This document shows, piece after piece, positions 7,653 to 16,309 of a stretch of DNA of 64,000 bases (the stretch's first letter is position 1; every line of letters begins with the position of its first letter). Source of the stretch: Paracoccus denitrificans (GTDB taxonomy: Bacteria > Pseudomonadota > Alphaproteobacteria > Rhodobacterales > Rhodobacteraceae); assembly GCF_900100045.1 (NCBI RefSeq), contig NZ_FNEA01000001.1, positions 208,615 through 272,614 on the forward strand, written 5' to 3'. The notes under the pieces were generated by a model, which saw only the letters and a list, made by a program, of their open reading frames with translations, did no database searches and was not told where the DNA came from. A program made the translations under genes and the position numbers.

Positions 7653-7853
7653 ATGACACTCGACCGTTCCGTTCTTGCCTTTGCGGGGTTCATGGTCCTG
7701 CTTTCCGTGGCGCTGACCGTCTGGGTTTCGCCCTGGTTCGTCTGGCTGACGGTCTTTGTCGGCCTGAACCTGCTGCAATCCGCCTTCACCGGCTTCTGCC
7801 CGGCGGCCATGGTCCTGCGCAAGCTTGGCATCAAACCCGGCTGCGCCTTCTGA
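7653..7853 (+). CDS. Second YgaP-like DUF2892 membrane protein
   Basis: A 66-residue protein with two hydrophobic helices (VLAFAGFMVLLSVALTVWV and FVWLTVFVGLNLLQSAF), then FCPAAMVLRKLGIKPGC. The FCP motif and the terminal Cys are conserved in the family. It is preceded by AGGAG, 8 bases upstream of the ATG. It heads a three-gene unit with the RND adaptor and permease, 11 bases before the adaptor start. Its presence in a second operon of the same locus suggests a recurring role in membrane sulfane-sulfur handling. Confidence 0.75.
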   Translation: MTLDRSVLAFAGFMVLLSVALTVWVSPWFVWLTVFVGLNLLQSAFTGFCPAAMVLRKLGIKPGCAF

Positions 7854-7864
7854 AAGGCCGATCC

Positions 7865-8824
7865 ATGCGATTGCTGCTGCTTGTCGCGCTTGTCGCGGCC
7901 GGGCCGGCGCTGGCCGAGCCCCTGAGCCTTGACTGGAGCACGGTCCCCGAGATGAAGGCCGTCTACGGCACCGTCGAGGCGCGGGACACCATCCCGGCAC
8001 GGGCGCGCATCGGCGGCACGGTCGTGGAACTGCTGGTGGGCGAGGGCGACCGGGTCGAGGAGGGGGCGACGCTTGCCACGGTCCGCGACGACAAGATCGC
8101 CTTCCAGATCGCCGCCTATGCCTCGCGGATCGAGGCGTTGCGGGCGCAACTGGCCGAGGCGGAATCCGACTTCGCGCGCGGCCAGTCGCTTGTGCAGCGC
8201 GGCGCGGCCTCGCAGCAGCGGCTGGAACAGTTGCGGACCGCGGTCGATGTCATCCGCGGCCAGATCGCCGCGACCGAGGCCGAGCGTGCCATCATCGAGC
8301 AGCAGCAGGCCGAGGGCGCCGTTCTGGCCCCCGTCTCGGGCCGGGTGCTGAGCGTGCCGGCGGTGCGCGGCTCGGTCGTCATGCCGGGCGAGGTGGTGGC
8401 GAGCGTGGGCGGCGGCGGCTTTTTCCTGCGCCTGTCGGTGCCGGAACGCCATGCCGCCGACCTGGCCGAGGGGGCTGAGATCCAGATCAGGGCTGGCGGC
8501 AGGGCTGCGACGGGCCGGCTGGCCAAGGTCTATCCGCTGATCCAGGGCGGCCGGGTGCAGGCCGATGTCGAGGTCGACCGGCTGCCCGACGCCTTTGTCG
8601 GCGCCCGCGTGGCGGTGGACCTGCCGGTAGGCCAGCGCCGGGCGCTGCTGGTGCCGGCTGCGGCGATCACCACCCGCGCCGGAGTGGATTTCGTCAGCGT
8701 GGCCGGCGCCTCGGGCGGGGCGCGGCGTGCGGTGGTGACCGGCGGAATCCTTGCGCAGGACGGCATCGACATGGTCGAGATCCTGACCGGCCTTGCGCCG
8801 GGGGAAGGGGTGATCGTCCCATGA
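7865..8824 (+). CDS. RND efflux periplasmic adaptor (HlyD/MFP family)
   Basis: A 319-residue adaptor with a signal peptide (MRLLLLVALVAAGPALA), a biotinyl-lipoyl-like half (VYGTVEARDTIPARARIGGTVVELLVGEGDRVEEG), a central alpha-hairpin (about 85-150, heptad-like AEAESDFARGQSLVQRG) and the second lipoyl half (GAVLAPVSGRVLSVPAVRGSVV). It links the inner-membrane RND pump to an outer-membrane channel. No TolC-like gene is nearby. Its stop overlaps the permease start by 4 bases (ATGA). The operon has an SqrR-like box in front, so export of a reactive sulfur species or of a compound toxic under sulfide stress is possible. Confidence 0.88.
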   Translation: MRLLLLVALVAAGPALAEPLSLDWSTVPEMKAVYGTVEARDTIPARARIGGTVVELLVGEGDRVEEGATLATVRDDKIAFQIAAYASRIEALRAQLAEAESDFARGQSLVQRGAASQQRLEQLRTAVDVIRGQIAATEAERAIIEQQQAEGAVLAPVSGRVLSVPAVRGSVVMPGEVVASVGGGGFFLRLSVPERHAADLAEGAEIQIRAGGRAATGRLAKVYPLIQGGRVQADVEVDRLPDAFVGARVAVDLPVGQRRALLVPAAAITTRAGVDFVSVAGASGGARRAVVTGGILAQDGIDMVEILTGLAPGEGVIVP

Positions 8825-11800
8825 ACTTGCCCGGCGATACCCCCCGCAGCCCCGGCCTAGCCGGCTGGCTGACGCGCGGCTTCATCACCTCGCCCCTGAC
8901 GCCGCTTTTCCTGATCGCGGCGCTGGCCTTCGGGCTGCTGGCCCTGATCAGCCTGCCGCGCGAGGAAGAGCCGCAGATCTCGGTTCCCATGGTCGATATC
9001 CGCGTCCAGGCCCCCGGGCTGCGCGCCGAGGATGCGGTCAAGCTGGTGACCGAGCCGCTTGAGACCATCGTCAAAGGCATCGACGGGGTCGAGCATATCT
9101 ATTCCCAGACCCAGGACGACGGCGTTCTGGTGACTGCGCGCTTCCTGGTCGGCACGCCCTCGGATGCCGCGGTGCTGCGCGTGCATGACAAGCTGCGCGC
9201 CAACATGGACCGCATCCCCATGGGCATCCCCGAGCCGCAGGTGGTGGGCCGCGGCATCGACGACGTGGCCATCGTGGCGCTGACGCTTTCGGCCCGACCT
9301 GATGCGGCTGAGCGGGTGACGGGGGCCGAACTGACCCGCATCGCCCGCGAATTGCGCACCGAACTGGCCAAGATCGACGATGTCGGCCTGACCTACCTGA
9401 TCGGCGAGACGGACGAGGCGATCCGCATCGCCCCCGATCCCGGCCGGCTGGCGCTTTACGGCATCACGCTGCAGCAGCTTGCCGGCAAGGTCCAGGGCGC
9501 CAACCGCGCCTTGCCTGCGGGATTGCTGCGCGACGGCGGCCAGCAGGTGATGCTGGTGGCGGGCGAAACCCTGCGCAGCCCCGAAGAGATCGGCAACCTG
9601 GTGCTGACCGCCCGCGACGGCCGCCCGGTCTATGTCCGCGACGTGGCCGATGTGGGCTTCGTCACCGACACGGCCGAGGCGCTGGTCGCCACCGTGACCG
9701 ACGATTCCGGCCGCCGCCCGGCGGTGACCCTGGCCGTGGCCAAGCGCGCCGGCGCCAATGCGGTCACCGTGGCCGAGGCGATCCTGCATCGTGCCGAGGC
9801 GCTGCAGGGCACGCTGATCCCCGACGACATGCAGGTGGAAATTACCCGCGACTATGGCGAGACGGCCAACGAAAAGGCCAACGAACTGCTTTACCACCTG
9901 GGCCTTGCGACGCTGTCGATCATCGCGCTGGTGTGGCTCGCCATCGGCCGGCGCGAGGCGCTGGTGGTGGCGGTGGTGATCCCGGTCACGATCCTGCTGA
10001 CGCTGTTTGCCTCGTGGATCATGGGCTATACGCTGAACCGGGTCAGCCTGTTCGCGCTGATCTTCTCGATCGGCATCCTGGTCGACGACGCCATCGTGGT
10101 GATCGAGAATATCGCCCGGCATTGGGGTATGGTCGTCCGTGACCGGCGCGAAAGCGCCATCGAAGCGGTGATCGAGGTCGGCAACCCGACCATCGTCGCC
10201 ACACTGACCGTTGTGGTGGCGCTGCTGCCGATGCTGTTCGTGTCGGGGATGATGGGGCCTTACATGAGCCCGATCCCCTCGAACGCCTCGGTGGCGATGA
10301 TCTTTTCCTTCTTCGTCGCGGTGACGGTCACGCCCTGGCTGATGCTGAAGGTTGCCGGCCGCGCGCCGCTGCATCACGATGCCGAAGGGCAGGGCGGTCG
10401 CCTGGGCCGCGCCTATGCCGCCATCGCCCGGCCGGTGCTGGCCAGCAAGGGGCGCAGCTGGCTGTTCCTCGGCGGGGTGATCGTGCTGACCTTCGGCTCG
10501 CTGGCGCTGTTCTACACCCGCGACGTGACGGTCAAGCTTTTGCCTTTCGACAACAAGTCGGAGCTGTCGGTGACCATCGACCTGCCCGAAGGCGCCGCGG
10601 TCGAGACCACGGATGCCGTGGCGCAAGTGGTGGCCGGGGCGGCAATGGAGCTGCCCGAGGTGATCTCGGTCCAGACCCATGCCGCCGCCGCGGCGCCCTT
10701 CAACTTCAACGGCTTGGTGCGGCATTCCTTCTATCGCACCCAGCCGCATCAGGGCGAGGTGGCGGTCAACCTGACCCCCAAGCACGACCGCGACCGCTCG
10801 AGCCACCAGATTGCCCTGGACCTGCGCGCGCGCCTCCAGGCGCTGGCGGTGCCCCCAGGCACGGTGCTGAAGGTCGTCGAGCCGCCGCCCGGTCCGCCGG
10901 TCATGGCGACGCTGCTGGCCGAGATCTATGGCCCCGACCCCGAAACCCGCCGCGCAGTCGGCGAAAAGGTCGAGGCGGCGTTCCGCTTAGTCCCCTTCAT
11001 CGTGGATGTGGACAATTCCTGGGGCGAGGCGGCGCCACGGCTGCGGGCGCTGATTTCGCCCGACGACCTGGATTTCTACGGCGTGGCTGAATCGGACGTC
11101 TTCGACAGCATTGCCATCCTGAACGGCTCGACCACCGTCGGTTATTCGCACCGGGGCGAGGGCCGGGCGCCGATCCCGATCCGGGTCGAGCGGCCCAGGG
11201 AACAGCGCGTTCCGGGCGAGGATTTCCTGACCACGCCGATCCCGGCCGATCTTCTGCCCGGCAATCGCGGCGTGGTCGAGCTGGGCGACGTGGTGCGGAT
11301 CGAGGATGAGCGCGCCTCGCATATCCTGTTTCGCCACAATGGCCGACCGGCCGAGATGGTGACCGCCGAACTCGCCGGCGATTTCGAGGCACCGCTCTAC
11401 GGCATGCTCGCCGTGCGCGACGCGCTGGAGGCGCAGGACTGGACTGGCTTGCCCAAGCCCGAGATCCGGCTGCGCGGCCAGCCCCAGGACGACAGCGCCA
11501 GCACATTGCTGTGGGACGGCGAATGGGAGGTGACCTGGGTCACCTTCCGCGACATGGGCGGGGCCTTCGCGGTGGCGCTTCTGGGCATCTATATCCTGGT
11601 CGTGGCCCAGTTCGGCTCGTTCCGACTGCCGCTGGTGATCCTGACGCCTGTACCCTTGACCTTCATCGGCATCCTGGGCGGGCATTGGCTGTTCGGCGCA
11701 CCCTTCTCGGCGCCCTCGATGATCGGCTTCATCGCGCTTGCGGGGATCATCGTGCGCAATTCGATCCTGTTGGTGGATTTCATCCGCCACGACATCACGG

Positions 11801-12012
11801 GCCGTCCGCTGACCGAGGTGCTGATCGATGCCGGCGCCGTGCGGTTCCGGCCGATCCTGCTGACCGCGCTGGCGGCGATGATCGGCGCGGCGGTGATCCT
11901 GACCGATCCGATCTTCCAGGGGCTGGCGATCTCGCTGTTCTTCGGGCTGATCTCGTCGACGCTGCTGACGGTTCTGGTGATCCCGGCGGTCTATCGCGTG
12001 TTCCGCACCTGA
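8821..12012 (+). CDS. RND-family efflux permease (HAE1/AcrB type)
   Basis: A 1063-residue inner-membrane proton antiporter of full AcrB-like length. It has an N-terminal helix (SPLTPLFLIAALAFGLLALISL), a large periplasmic loop, helices 2-6 with the essential acidic pair in GILVDDAIVVIENIARHW (about residues 419-436), a second periplasmic loop, and a C-terminal helix block (GIYILVVAQFGSFRLPLVILTPVPLTFIG). PREEEPQISVPMVDI near the start is typical of the heavier RND subgroup found in many alphaproteobacteria. Substrate is unknown. It is translated with the adaptor by start-stop overlap. Confidence 0.9.
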   Translation: MNLPGDTPRSPGLAGWLTRGFITSPLTPLFLIAALAFGLLALISLPREEEPQISVPMVDIRVQAPGLRAEDAVKLVTEPLETIVKGIDGVEHIYSQTQDDGVLVTARFLVGTPSDAAVLRVHDKLRANMDRIPMGIPEPQVVGRGIDDVAIVALTLSARPDAAERVTGAELTRIARELRTELAKIDDVGLTYLIGETDEAIRIAPDPGRLALYGITLQQLAGKVQGANRALPAGLLRDGGQQVMLVAGETLRSPEEIGNLVLTARDGRPVYVRDVADVGFVTDTAEALVATVTDDSGRRPAVTLAVAKRAGANAVTVAEAILHRAEALQGTLIPDDMQVEITRDYGETANEKANELLYHLGLATLSIIALVWLAIGRREALVVAVVIPVTILLTLFASWIMGYTLNRVSLFALIFSIGILVDDAIVVIENIARHWGMVVRDRRESAIEAVIEVGNPTIVATLTVVVALLPMLFVSGMMGPYMSPIPSNASVAMIFSFFVAVTVTPWLMLKVAGRAPLHHDAEGQGGRLGRAYAAIARPVLASKGRSWLFLGGVIVLTFGSLALFYTRDVTVKLLPFDNKSELSVTIDLPEGAAVETTDAVAQVVAGAAMELPEVISVQTHAAAAAPFNFNGLVRHSFYRTQPHQGEVAVNLTPKHDRDRSSHQIALDLRARLQALAVPPGTVLKVVEPPPGPPVMATLLAEIYGPDPETRRAVGEKVEAAFRLVPFIVDVDNSWGEAAPRLRALISPDDLDFYGVAESDVFDSIAILNGSTTVGYSHRGEGRAPIPIRVERPREQRVPGEDFLTTPIPADLLPGNRGVVELGDVVRIEDERASHILFRHNGRPAEMVTAELAGDFEAPLYGMLAVRDALEAQDWTGLPKPEIRLRGQPQDDSASTLLWDGEWEVTWVTFRDMGGAFAVALLGIYILVVAQFGSFRLPLVILTPVPLTFIGILGGHWLFGAPFSAPSMIGFIALAGIIVRNSILLVDFIRHDITGRPLTEVLIDAGAVRFRPILLTALAAMIGAAVILTDPIFQGLAISLFFGLISSTLLTVLVIPAVYRVFRT

Positions 12013-12041
12013 GGCCCGGCCCGACGACGAGCAGCAAACTT

Positions 12042-12062
12042 CCGGGGGCTGGTGGCCCCCGG
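12042..12062. terminator. Hairpin after the RND permease
   Basis: CCGGGGGC (12042-12049) and GCCCCCGG (12055-12062) form a perfect 8-bp stem with a 5-base loop, 30 bases past the permease stop and between convergent genes. No T-run follows on the plus strand. Confidence 0.55.
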
Positions 12063-12148
12063 TGTCAGGCTACACCCGCAGATAGAAGTGATCCGCCAGG
12101 AAGAAAGCCCATCGTCCGCCTGGGCCAGCACAGGCGCCTTGGCCCGGA

Positions 12149-12511
12149 TCAGGGATTCTGCCGGGGTCGCGGCGGCCGCAGCAGCGATTGAAGCGTATAG
12201 ACCAGGATGGCTCCGCCCACGGCGCCCAGCACGGCCACGCCCAGAAGCACGATCACGTCGATCGGCCCGCCGATGTCGCGCAGGCCGGAATGCGTCATCC
12301 GCTGGACGAAGATCACGGCCAGGATCGCGCCGAAAGGCATGGAAAGCTGGGCCCACAGGAATTTGCGCATCGACACCGCGCGGTCGCGGATCAGCACATA
12401 AAGATAGGCCAGCGTGACCAGTGCGGCGAGCGCGACCATGATCCAGAACAGGCCGCGCCCGAAAATCTCTTCGAAAACAGCGATCAGCGTGCCGAATGTC
12501 AACTCTTTCAT
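12149..12511 (-). CDS. DUF5368-like four-helix membrane protein
   Basis: A 120-residue membrane protein. Hydrophobic segments are LFWIMVALAALVTLAYLYVLI (about 21-41), LSMPFGAILAVIFV and a longer stretch VIVLLGVAVLGAVGGAILVYTL before a basic, proline-rich tail. I recognise it as probably DUF5368, a family of unknown function found near sulfide:quinone reductase genes. It starts 13 bases after the sqr stop with AGGGGAAG as ribosome-binding site, so it is co-transcribed with sqr. It could anchor the reductase or serve quinone access; neither is shown. Confidence 0.6.
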   Translation of the reverse strand: MKELTFGTLIAVFEEIFGRGLFWIMVALAALVTLAYLYVLIRDRAVSMRKFLWAQLSMPFGAILAVIFVQRMTHSGLRDIGGPIDVIVLLGVAVLGAVGGAILVYTLQSLLRPPRPRQNP

Positions 12512-12524
12512 GATGCTTCCCCTG

Positions 12525-13874
12525 TCAGGCCCGGCCGCGCAGCATGGCGTTGTAGGTGGCCTTCAGCGCCACTTCCTTCATCAGCCAGCTGATCCACAAT
12601 TCCTCCAGCGGGGCGATGACGCCGGGGAACGAGGGCACCAGGTTGTTGTGATAGTCGAACTCGACCAGCATGGCCCGTCCGACGCGGGTGATCAGCGGGC
12701 AGGAGGTGTAGCCGTCATAGATCGCGGTCCCCTCGCGGCCCTCGATGGCGGCGACCAGATGGTCCTCGATCACCGGAACCTGCCATTTCACCGAGGCCGC
12801 GGTCTTGCCCTTGGGCACCCCCGCCACATCGCCGAGCGCGAAGATCTCGGGATAGCGCAGATGGCGCAGGGTCTTCATGTCGCATTCGACCCAGCCCTGG
12901 TCGGTCCATTTGTCGGCCCAGGAAAGGCCCGACTGCCGGATCACCGCGGGCGCGCGCTGCGGCGGGATGACGTGCAGGTAGTCATAGGGCATCTCGGCGG
13001 TGGACTTGACGAGTTCGCCCGTCGCCGGATCGGTGGCCGCAGTCTCGAACCGTGCCGTCTTGCGGCCGGGATCGATGGATTTCAGCGTATGGCTGTAATG
13101 GGTGGCGACGCCGCGCTGCCCGAACAGCATTCGCACCTTTTCCGCGACGATCGGCACCGAGAACAGCGCCGTCTGCGGACAGGCGTAATGCATCTCATAC
13201 CTGCCCCTGGCGCCGCTGCGGCTGGCGATGTCCTCGATCAGGAAGGTGTGCTTCAGCGGCGCGCCGGCGCATTTCATCTCGGTCTCGGGGCGGGTGAACA
13301 GGCCGATGCCGCCTTCCTCGGTGAATTTCCACGCCGCCTGCCAGGTCTTGGCCGCGTAATCCGGGCCGGCGTAAAGCGCACCGATCCCGTCCTTGCCCAC
13401 CATGTCGAGCGAAAAGCCCTCGATCGCGTCGTGATCCAGCGCCAGCCCCGGCGCCACCACCAGGAAATCGTATTCGAGCTTCTGCCCGTTCTCGGTCGAG
13501 ACGGACTTGCCCACCGGGTCGATGGCGACCGCGGCCTCGGCGACCAATGTCACGCCCGAGGGCAGCCATTCGCTGGTCCGCGAGACGACATAGCCGGTGG
13601 GTTTCAGGCCGGCCGCCACCAGCGACAACCCCGGCTGATAGTAATGCTGCGGCCTGGGATCGATCAGGATGATCTGCGCGCCGTCCAGCCGCTGGACGAG
13701 GCGGTTGACCAGCGCGGTGCCGCCGGCCCCGGCGCCGATGACGACGATGCGCGCCTTGGTCGCGATCCTGGCGGCCTGGGCCGCACGGGTTCCCAACCCC
13801 GCCGTGACCGCCCCGGCAAGCGCAAAGCCCAGCACGCCCCTGCGAGAGGGTCTGAATTCGTCTGATCCTGTCAT
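12525..13874 (-). CDS. sqr: Sulfide:quinone oxidoreductase-type flavoprotein with Tat signal
   Basis: A 449-residue FAD-dependent disulfide-reductase-fold protein. A twin-arginine signal (SRRGVLGFALAGAVTAGLG, about residues 10-28) precedes the FAD motif IVVIGAGAGGTALVNRL (about 43-59). Candidate redox cysteines are in EMKCAGAPLK, YACPQTAL and YTSCPLITR; the later FAD-binding segment is IFALGDVAG. SQR oxidises sulfide to polysulfide or persulfide and reduces quinone at the periplasmic face. A strong GGAGGAGG lies 6 bases before the ATG. Flavocytochrome c sulfide dehydrogenase is the main alternative, but no cytochrome partner follows; a DUF5368 membrane protein does. The regulator SqrR lies in the same locus. 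Confidence 0.82.
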   Translation of the reverse strand: MTGSDEFRPSRRGVLGFALAGAVTAGLGTRAAQAARIATKARIVVIGAGAGGTALVNRLVQRLDGAQIILIDPRPQHYYQPGLSLVAAGLKPTGYVVSRTSEWLPSGVTLVAEAAVAIDPVGKSVSTENGQKLEYDFLVVAPGLALDHDAIEGFSLDMVGKDGIGALYAGPDYAAKTWQAAWKFTEEGGIGLFTRPETEMKCAGAPLKHTFLIEDIASRSGARGRYEMHYACPQTALFSVPIVAEKVRMLFGQRGVATHYSHTLKSIDPGRKTARFETAATDPATGELVKSTAEMPYDYLHVIPPQRAPAVIRQSGLSWADKWTDQGWVECDMKTLRHLRYPEIFALGDVAGVPKGKTAASVKWQVPVIEDHLVAAIEGREGTAIYDGYTSCPLITRVGRAMLVEFDYHNNLVPSFPGVIAPLEELWISWLMKEVALKATYNAMLRGRA

Positions 13875-14241
13875 TCGGCCTCCTCCGTGACCTCATGTGC
13901 CCGGCCCTGGAACCTGGTTTCCGGCTTCTCGGCCACATGCGCTGACACCCGGCCCGGGCCTGCGACGGTCTTGGAACCAGCCGCGGCGTGCCGGGTGCAT
14001 CAAGACGGTCGGGGCGGCGTTTCCCTGTTTCCCGAGTCAGGCGTTGGTTTCATGTATATTCGATATTATGAATGTCTCAACATATCTGAAAGGCCGTGCT
14101 TCGCCTGCGTGGCACTTGGTCGCAGCCGGCGGATGCGGCTCTGCCCCGGGGCAGGCCGGTTGCGCCATCGCGCGTTGCCACTGGCATTTTTCCGCAAAGC
14201 CGCCCAAAAGCCTGTCCACGCAACCGAATCCGAGAGACGTG
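13875..14241. other. Divergent intergenic region between sqr and the NCS2 permease
   Basis: This 367-base gap has no supported gene. Its useful content is the sqr ribosome-binding site at its left edge and the AT-rich operator-like site near 14058-14073. In-frame extension of the permease through this region reads as low-complexity sequence without a plausible start or signal. Confidence 0.6.
14058..14073. promoter_or_regulatory. Exact ATTC-N8-GAAT box in the sqr/permease promoter region
   Basis: The sequence ATTC-GATATTAT-GAAT matches the consensus recalled for R. capsulatus SqrR without mismatch. It lies about 185 bases from each of the divergent start codons (sqr 13874, permease 14242). 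Its core and flank are nearly identical to the 6408-6424 site. Confidence 0.7.
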
Positions 14242-15519
14242 ATGGGCTATTTTCCTGACTGGCGCCCCGCCGCGGGCGCCACGGTGCTACCCGATGAAAA
14301 GCTGCCGCTGACCCAGGCGGTGCCGATGAGCCTGCAGCACCTGCTGGCGATGTCCGGTTCGACCATCCTGGCGCCGCTGATCATGGGGTTCGATCCCAAT
14401 GTCGCGGTGTTCTTTTCCGGCATCGGCACGCTGCTGTTCTTTGCCGTGACCGGCGGGCGGGTGCCCAGCTATCTCGGCTCGTCCTTCGCCTTCATCGCTG
14501 TCATCATGGCGGCGACCGGCTTTGCCGGCGGCGGGCCGAACCCCAATATCGCCGTGGCGCTTGGCGGCATCATCGCCGCCGGCCTGATCTATGCGCTGAT
14601 CGGACTGGTCGTCATGGCCATCGGCACGGGCTGGGTCGAAAGGCTGATGCCGCCGGCGGTGACCGGGGCGATCGGCATGTCCATCGGACTGAACCTCGCC
14701 CCGGTGGCGGTCAAGCAGCTTGCCGGCAGCCATGCCCATCTGAGCATCGCCCTGGCGACCGTGCTGTGCATGGCGCTGGTCTCGGTCTATGGCCGGCAGG
14801 CAACGCGCCGGATCGCGGTGCTGATCGCGCTGCTGTTCGGCTATGCGCTGGTGCTGATCCTCGGCAACGGGCTGGGGCTGGTGCCGGGGATCGAGTTCGC
14901 CGCCGTCGCTGCCGCGCCCTGGTTCGGCGTGCCGAACTTCGTCACGCCGCGATTCGAATGGTCGGCCATCACCCTGATCGCCCCCGTCGCCATCGTGCTG
15001 GTGGCCGAGAACCTGGGCCATATCAAAGCCCTGGGCGCGATCACCGGGCAGAGCATGGACCGCTATATCGGCCGGGGATTCCTGGGCGACGGCCTGGCAA
15101 CCATGCTGGCCGGGACGGGCGGCGGCACGGGCGTCACCACCTATGCCGAGAATATCGGCGTCATGGCCATGACCCGGGTCTATTCGACGCTGATCTTCCC
15201 GATGGCCGCCGCCATCGCGATCTTCCTGGGCCTGTCGCCGAAATTCGGCGCCATCCTGCAAACCATCCCGGCGCCGGTGCTGGCGGGGCTTGCGGTGTCG
15301 GTCTTCGGCCTGATCGCCTCGGCCATGGCGCGGATCTGGGTGGACAACAAGGTCGATTTCTCGGACCCGCGCAACCTGTTCACCGTGGGGGTGGCGCTGA
15401 TCCTTGGCGCCGGCGATTTCACCGTCACCATCGGCAGCTTCGCGCTGGGGGGCATCGGCACCTCGACCTTTGCGGCCTTGCTGCTGTATCAACTGCTGGG
15501 GATCGGCCGGCGACAGTGA
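14242..15519 (+). CDS. NCS2-family uracil/xanthine permease
   Basis: A 425-residue membrane protein with about 14 helices of the UraA/RutG type. The N-terminal [21 protein letters not shown], the [11 protein letters not shown] segment (about 75-85), [17 protein letters not shown] with the conserved Glu (about 253-269) and [21 protein letters not shown] are family signatures for substrate and proton binding. It imports a pyrimidine or purine base by proton symport. The ATG at 14242 was chosen because the family begins near it and a GAGAGA ribosome-binding site precedes it; longer in-frame starts add unrelated sequence. Whether the nearby sulfide operator affects it is unknown. Confidence 0.85.
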   Translation: MGYFPDWRPAAGATVLPDEKLPLTQAVPMSLQHLLAMSGSTILAPLIMGFDPNVAVFFSGIGTLLFFAVTGGRVPSYLGSSFAFIAVIMAATGFAGGGPNPNIAVALGGIIAAGLIYALIGLVVMAIGTGWVERLMPPAVTGAIGMSIGLNLAPVAVKQLAGSHAHLSIALATVLCMALVSVYGRQATRRIAVLIALLFGYALVLILGNGLGLVPGIEFAAVAAAPWFGVPNFVTPRFEWSAITLIAPVAIVLVAENLGHIKALGAITGQSMDRYIGRGFLGDGLATMLAGTGGGTGVTTYAENIGVMAMTRVYSTLIFPMAAAIAIFLGLSPKFGAILQTIPAPVLAGLAVSVFGLIASAMARIWVDNKVDFSDPRNLFTVGVALILGAGDFTVTIGSFALGGIGTSTFAALLLYQLLGIGRRQ

Positions 15520-15628
15520 CGCCTTGCGGCCGGCTCGGAAAGTCTTGATCCCCGGGCCGGCGCTGCGCTATTGCGTGCCGGGCCAATCCCATTATGACTG
15601 GCAGCGCCATTCAGCCGGGGGACGCCAG

Positions 15629-16309
15629 ATGCGCATGCGCGACACTTTCATCAAGCCCATGCACCGCGAGGGCATCCGCTTCGTGGCGATCTTCGCCGCC
15701 GTGACGCTGGTGCTGTTCCTGATCTGGGAGCCGCTGGGCTGGATCGGGGTCGGCCTGACCGTCTGGTGCTATTACTTCTTTCGCGACCCCGAGCGGGTGA
15801 CGCCCGCGCGCCCCGGGCTGATCGTCAGCCCCGCGGATGGCGTGGTCTCGCTGATCGAGCCGGCGGTGCCGCCGGCCGAACTGGGCATGGCCGACGCGCC
15901 CCTGACCCGGGTCAGCGTGTTCATGAGCGTGTTCAACTGCCATGTGAACCGCAGCCCTATCGCCGGCGAGGTGGTTTCGGTCGCCTATCGGCCGGGCAAG
16001 TTCTTCAACGCCTCGCTGGACAAGGCCAGCGTGGACAATGAACGCAACGGGCTGCGCATCCGCATGGATGACGGGCGCGACCTGGCGGTGGTGCAGATCG
16101 CCGGCCTCGTGGCCCGCCGGATCGTCTGTTTCGTGAAGCCCGGCGACCGGCTGCGCACGGGCGAACGGTTCGGCCTGATCCGCTTCGGCTCGCGGCTGGA
16201 CGTCTACCTGCCGCCGGGCGTGGTGCCGCTGGTCGAGATCGGCCAGACCATGGTCGCGGGCGAGACGGTGATCGCCGAACTGGCGCAGGCCGGGCAGGCG
16301 GAGGCGTGA
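15629..16309 (+). CDS. psd: Phosphatidylserine decarboxylase proenzyme
   Basis: A 226-residue short-form decarboxylase converting phosphatidylserine to phosphatidylethanolamine at the inner membrane. Two N-terminal hydrophobic helices ([23 protein letters not shown]) are followed by [22 protein letters not shown] with the catalytic His, and near the C-terminus [13 protein letters not shown], where self-cleavage between Gly and Ser would create the pyruvoyl group. It overlaps pssA at TGATG. ATG at 15629 is preferred over upstream in-frame codons, which give no recognisable sequence. Confidence 0.93.
   Translation: MRMRDTFIKPMHREGIRFVAIFAAVTLVLFLIWEPLGWIGVGLTVWCYYFFRDPERVTPARPGLIVSPADGVVSLIEPAVPPAELGMADAPLTRVSVFMSVFNCHVNRSPIAGEVVSVAYRPGKFFNASLDKASVDNERNGLRIRMDDGRDLAVVQIAGLVARRIVCFVKPGDRLRTGERFGLIRFGSRLDVYLPPGVVPLVEIGQTMVAGETVIAELAQAGQAEA

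Noticed and set aside
13897..14241. Long in-frame extension upstream of the NCS2 permease
   Set aside because: The extension reads as unstructured sequence, crosses the operator site, and the family N-terminus begins at 14242.
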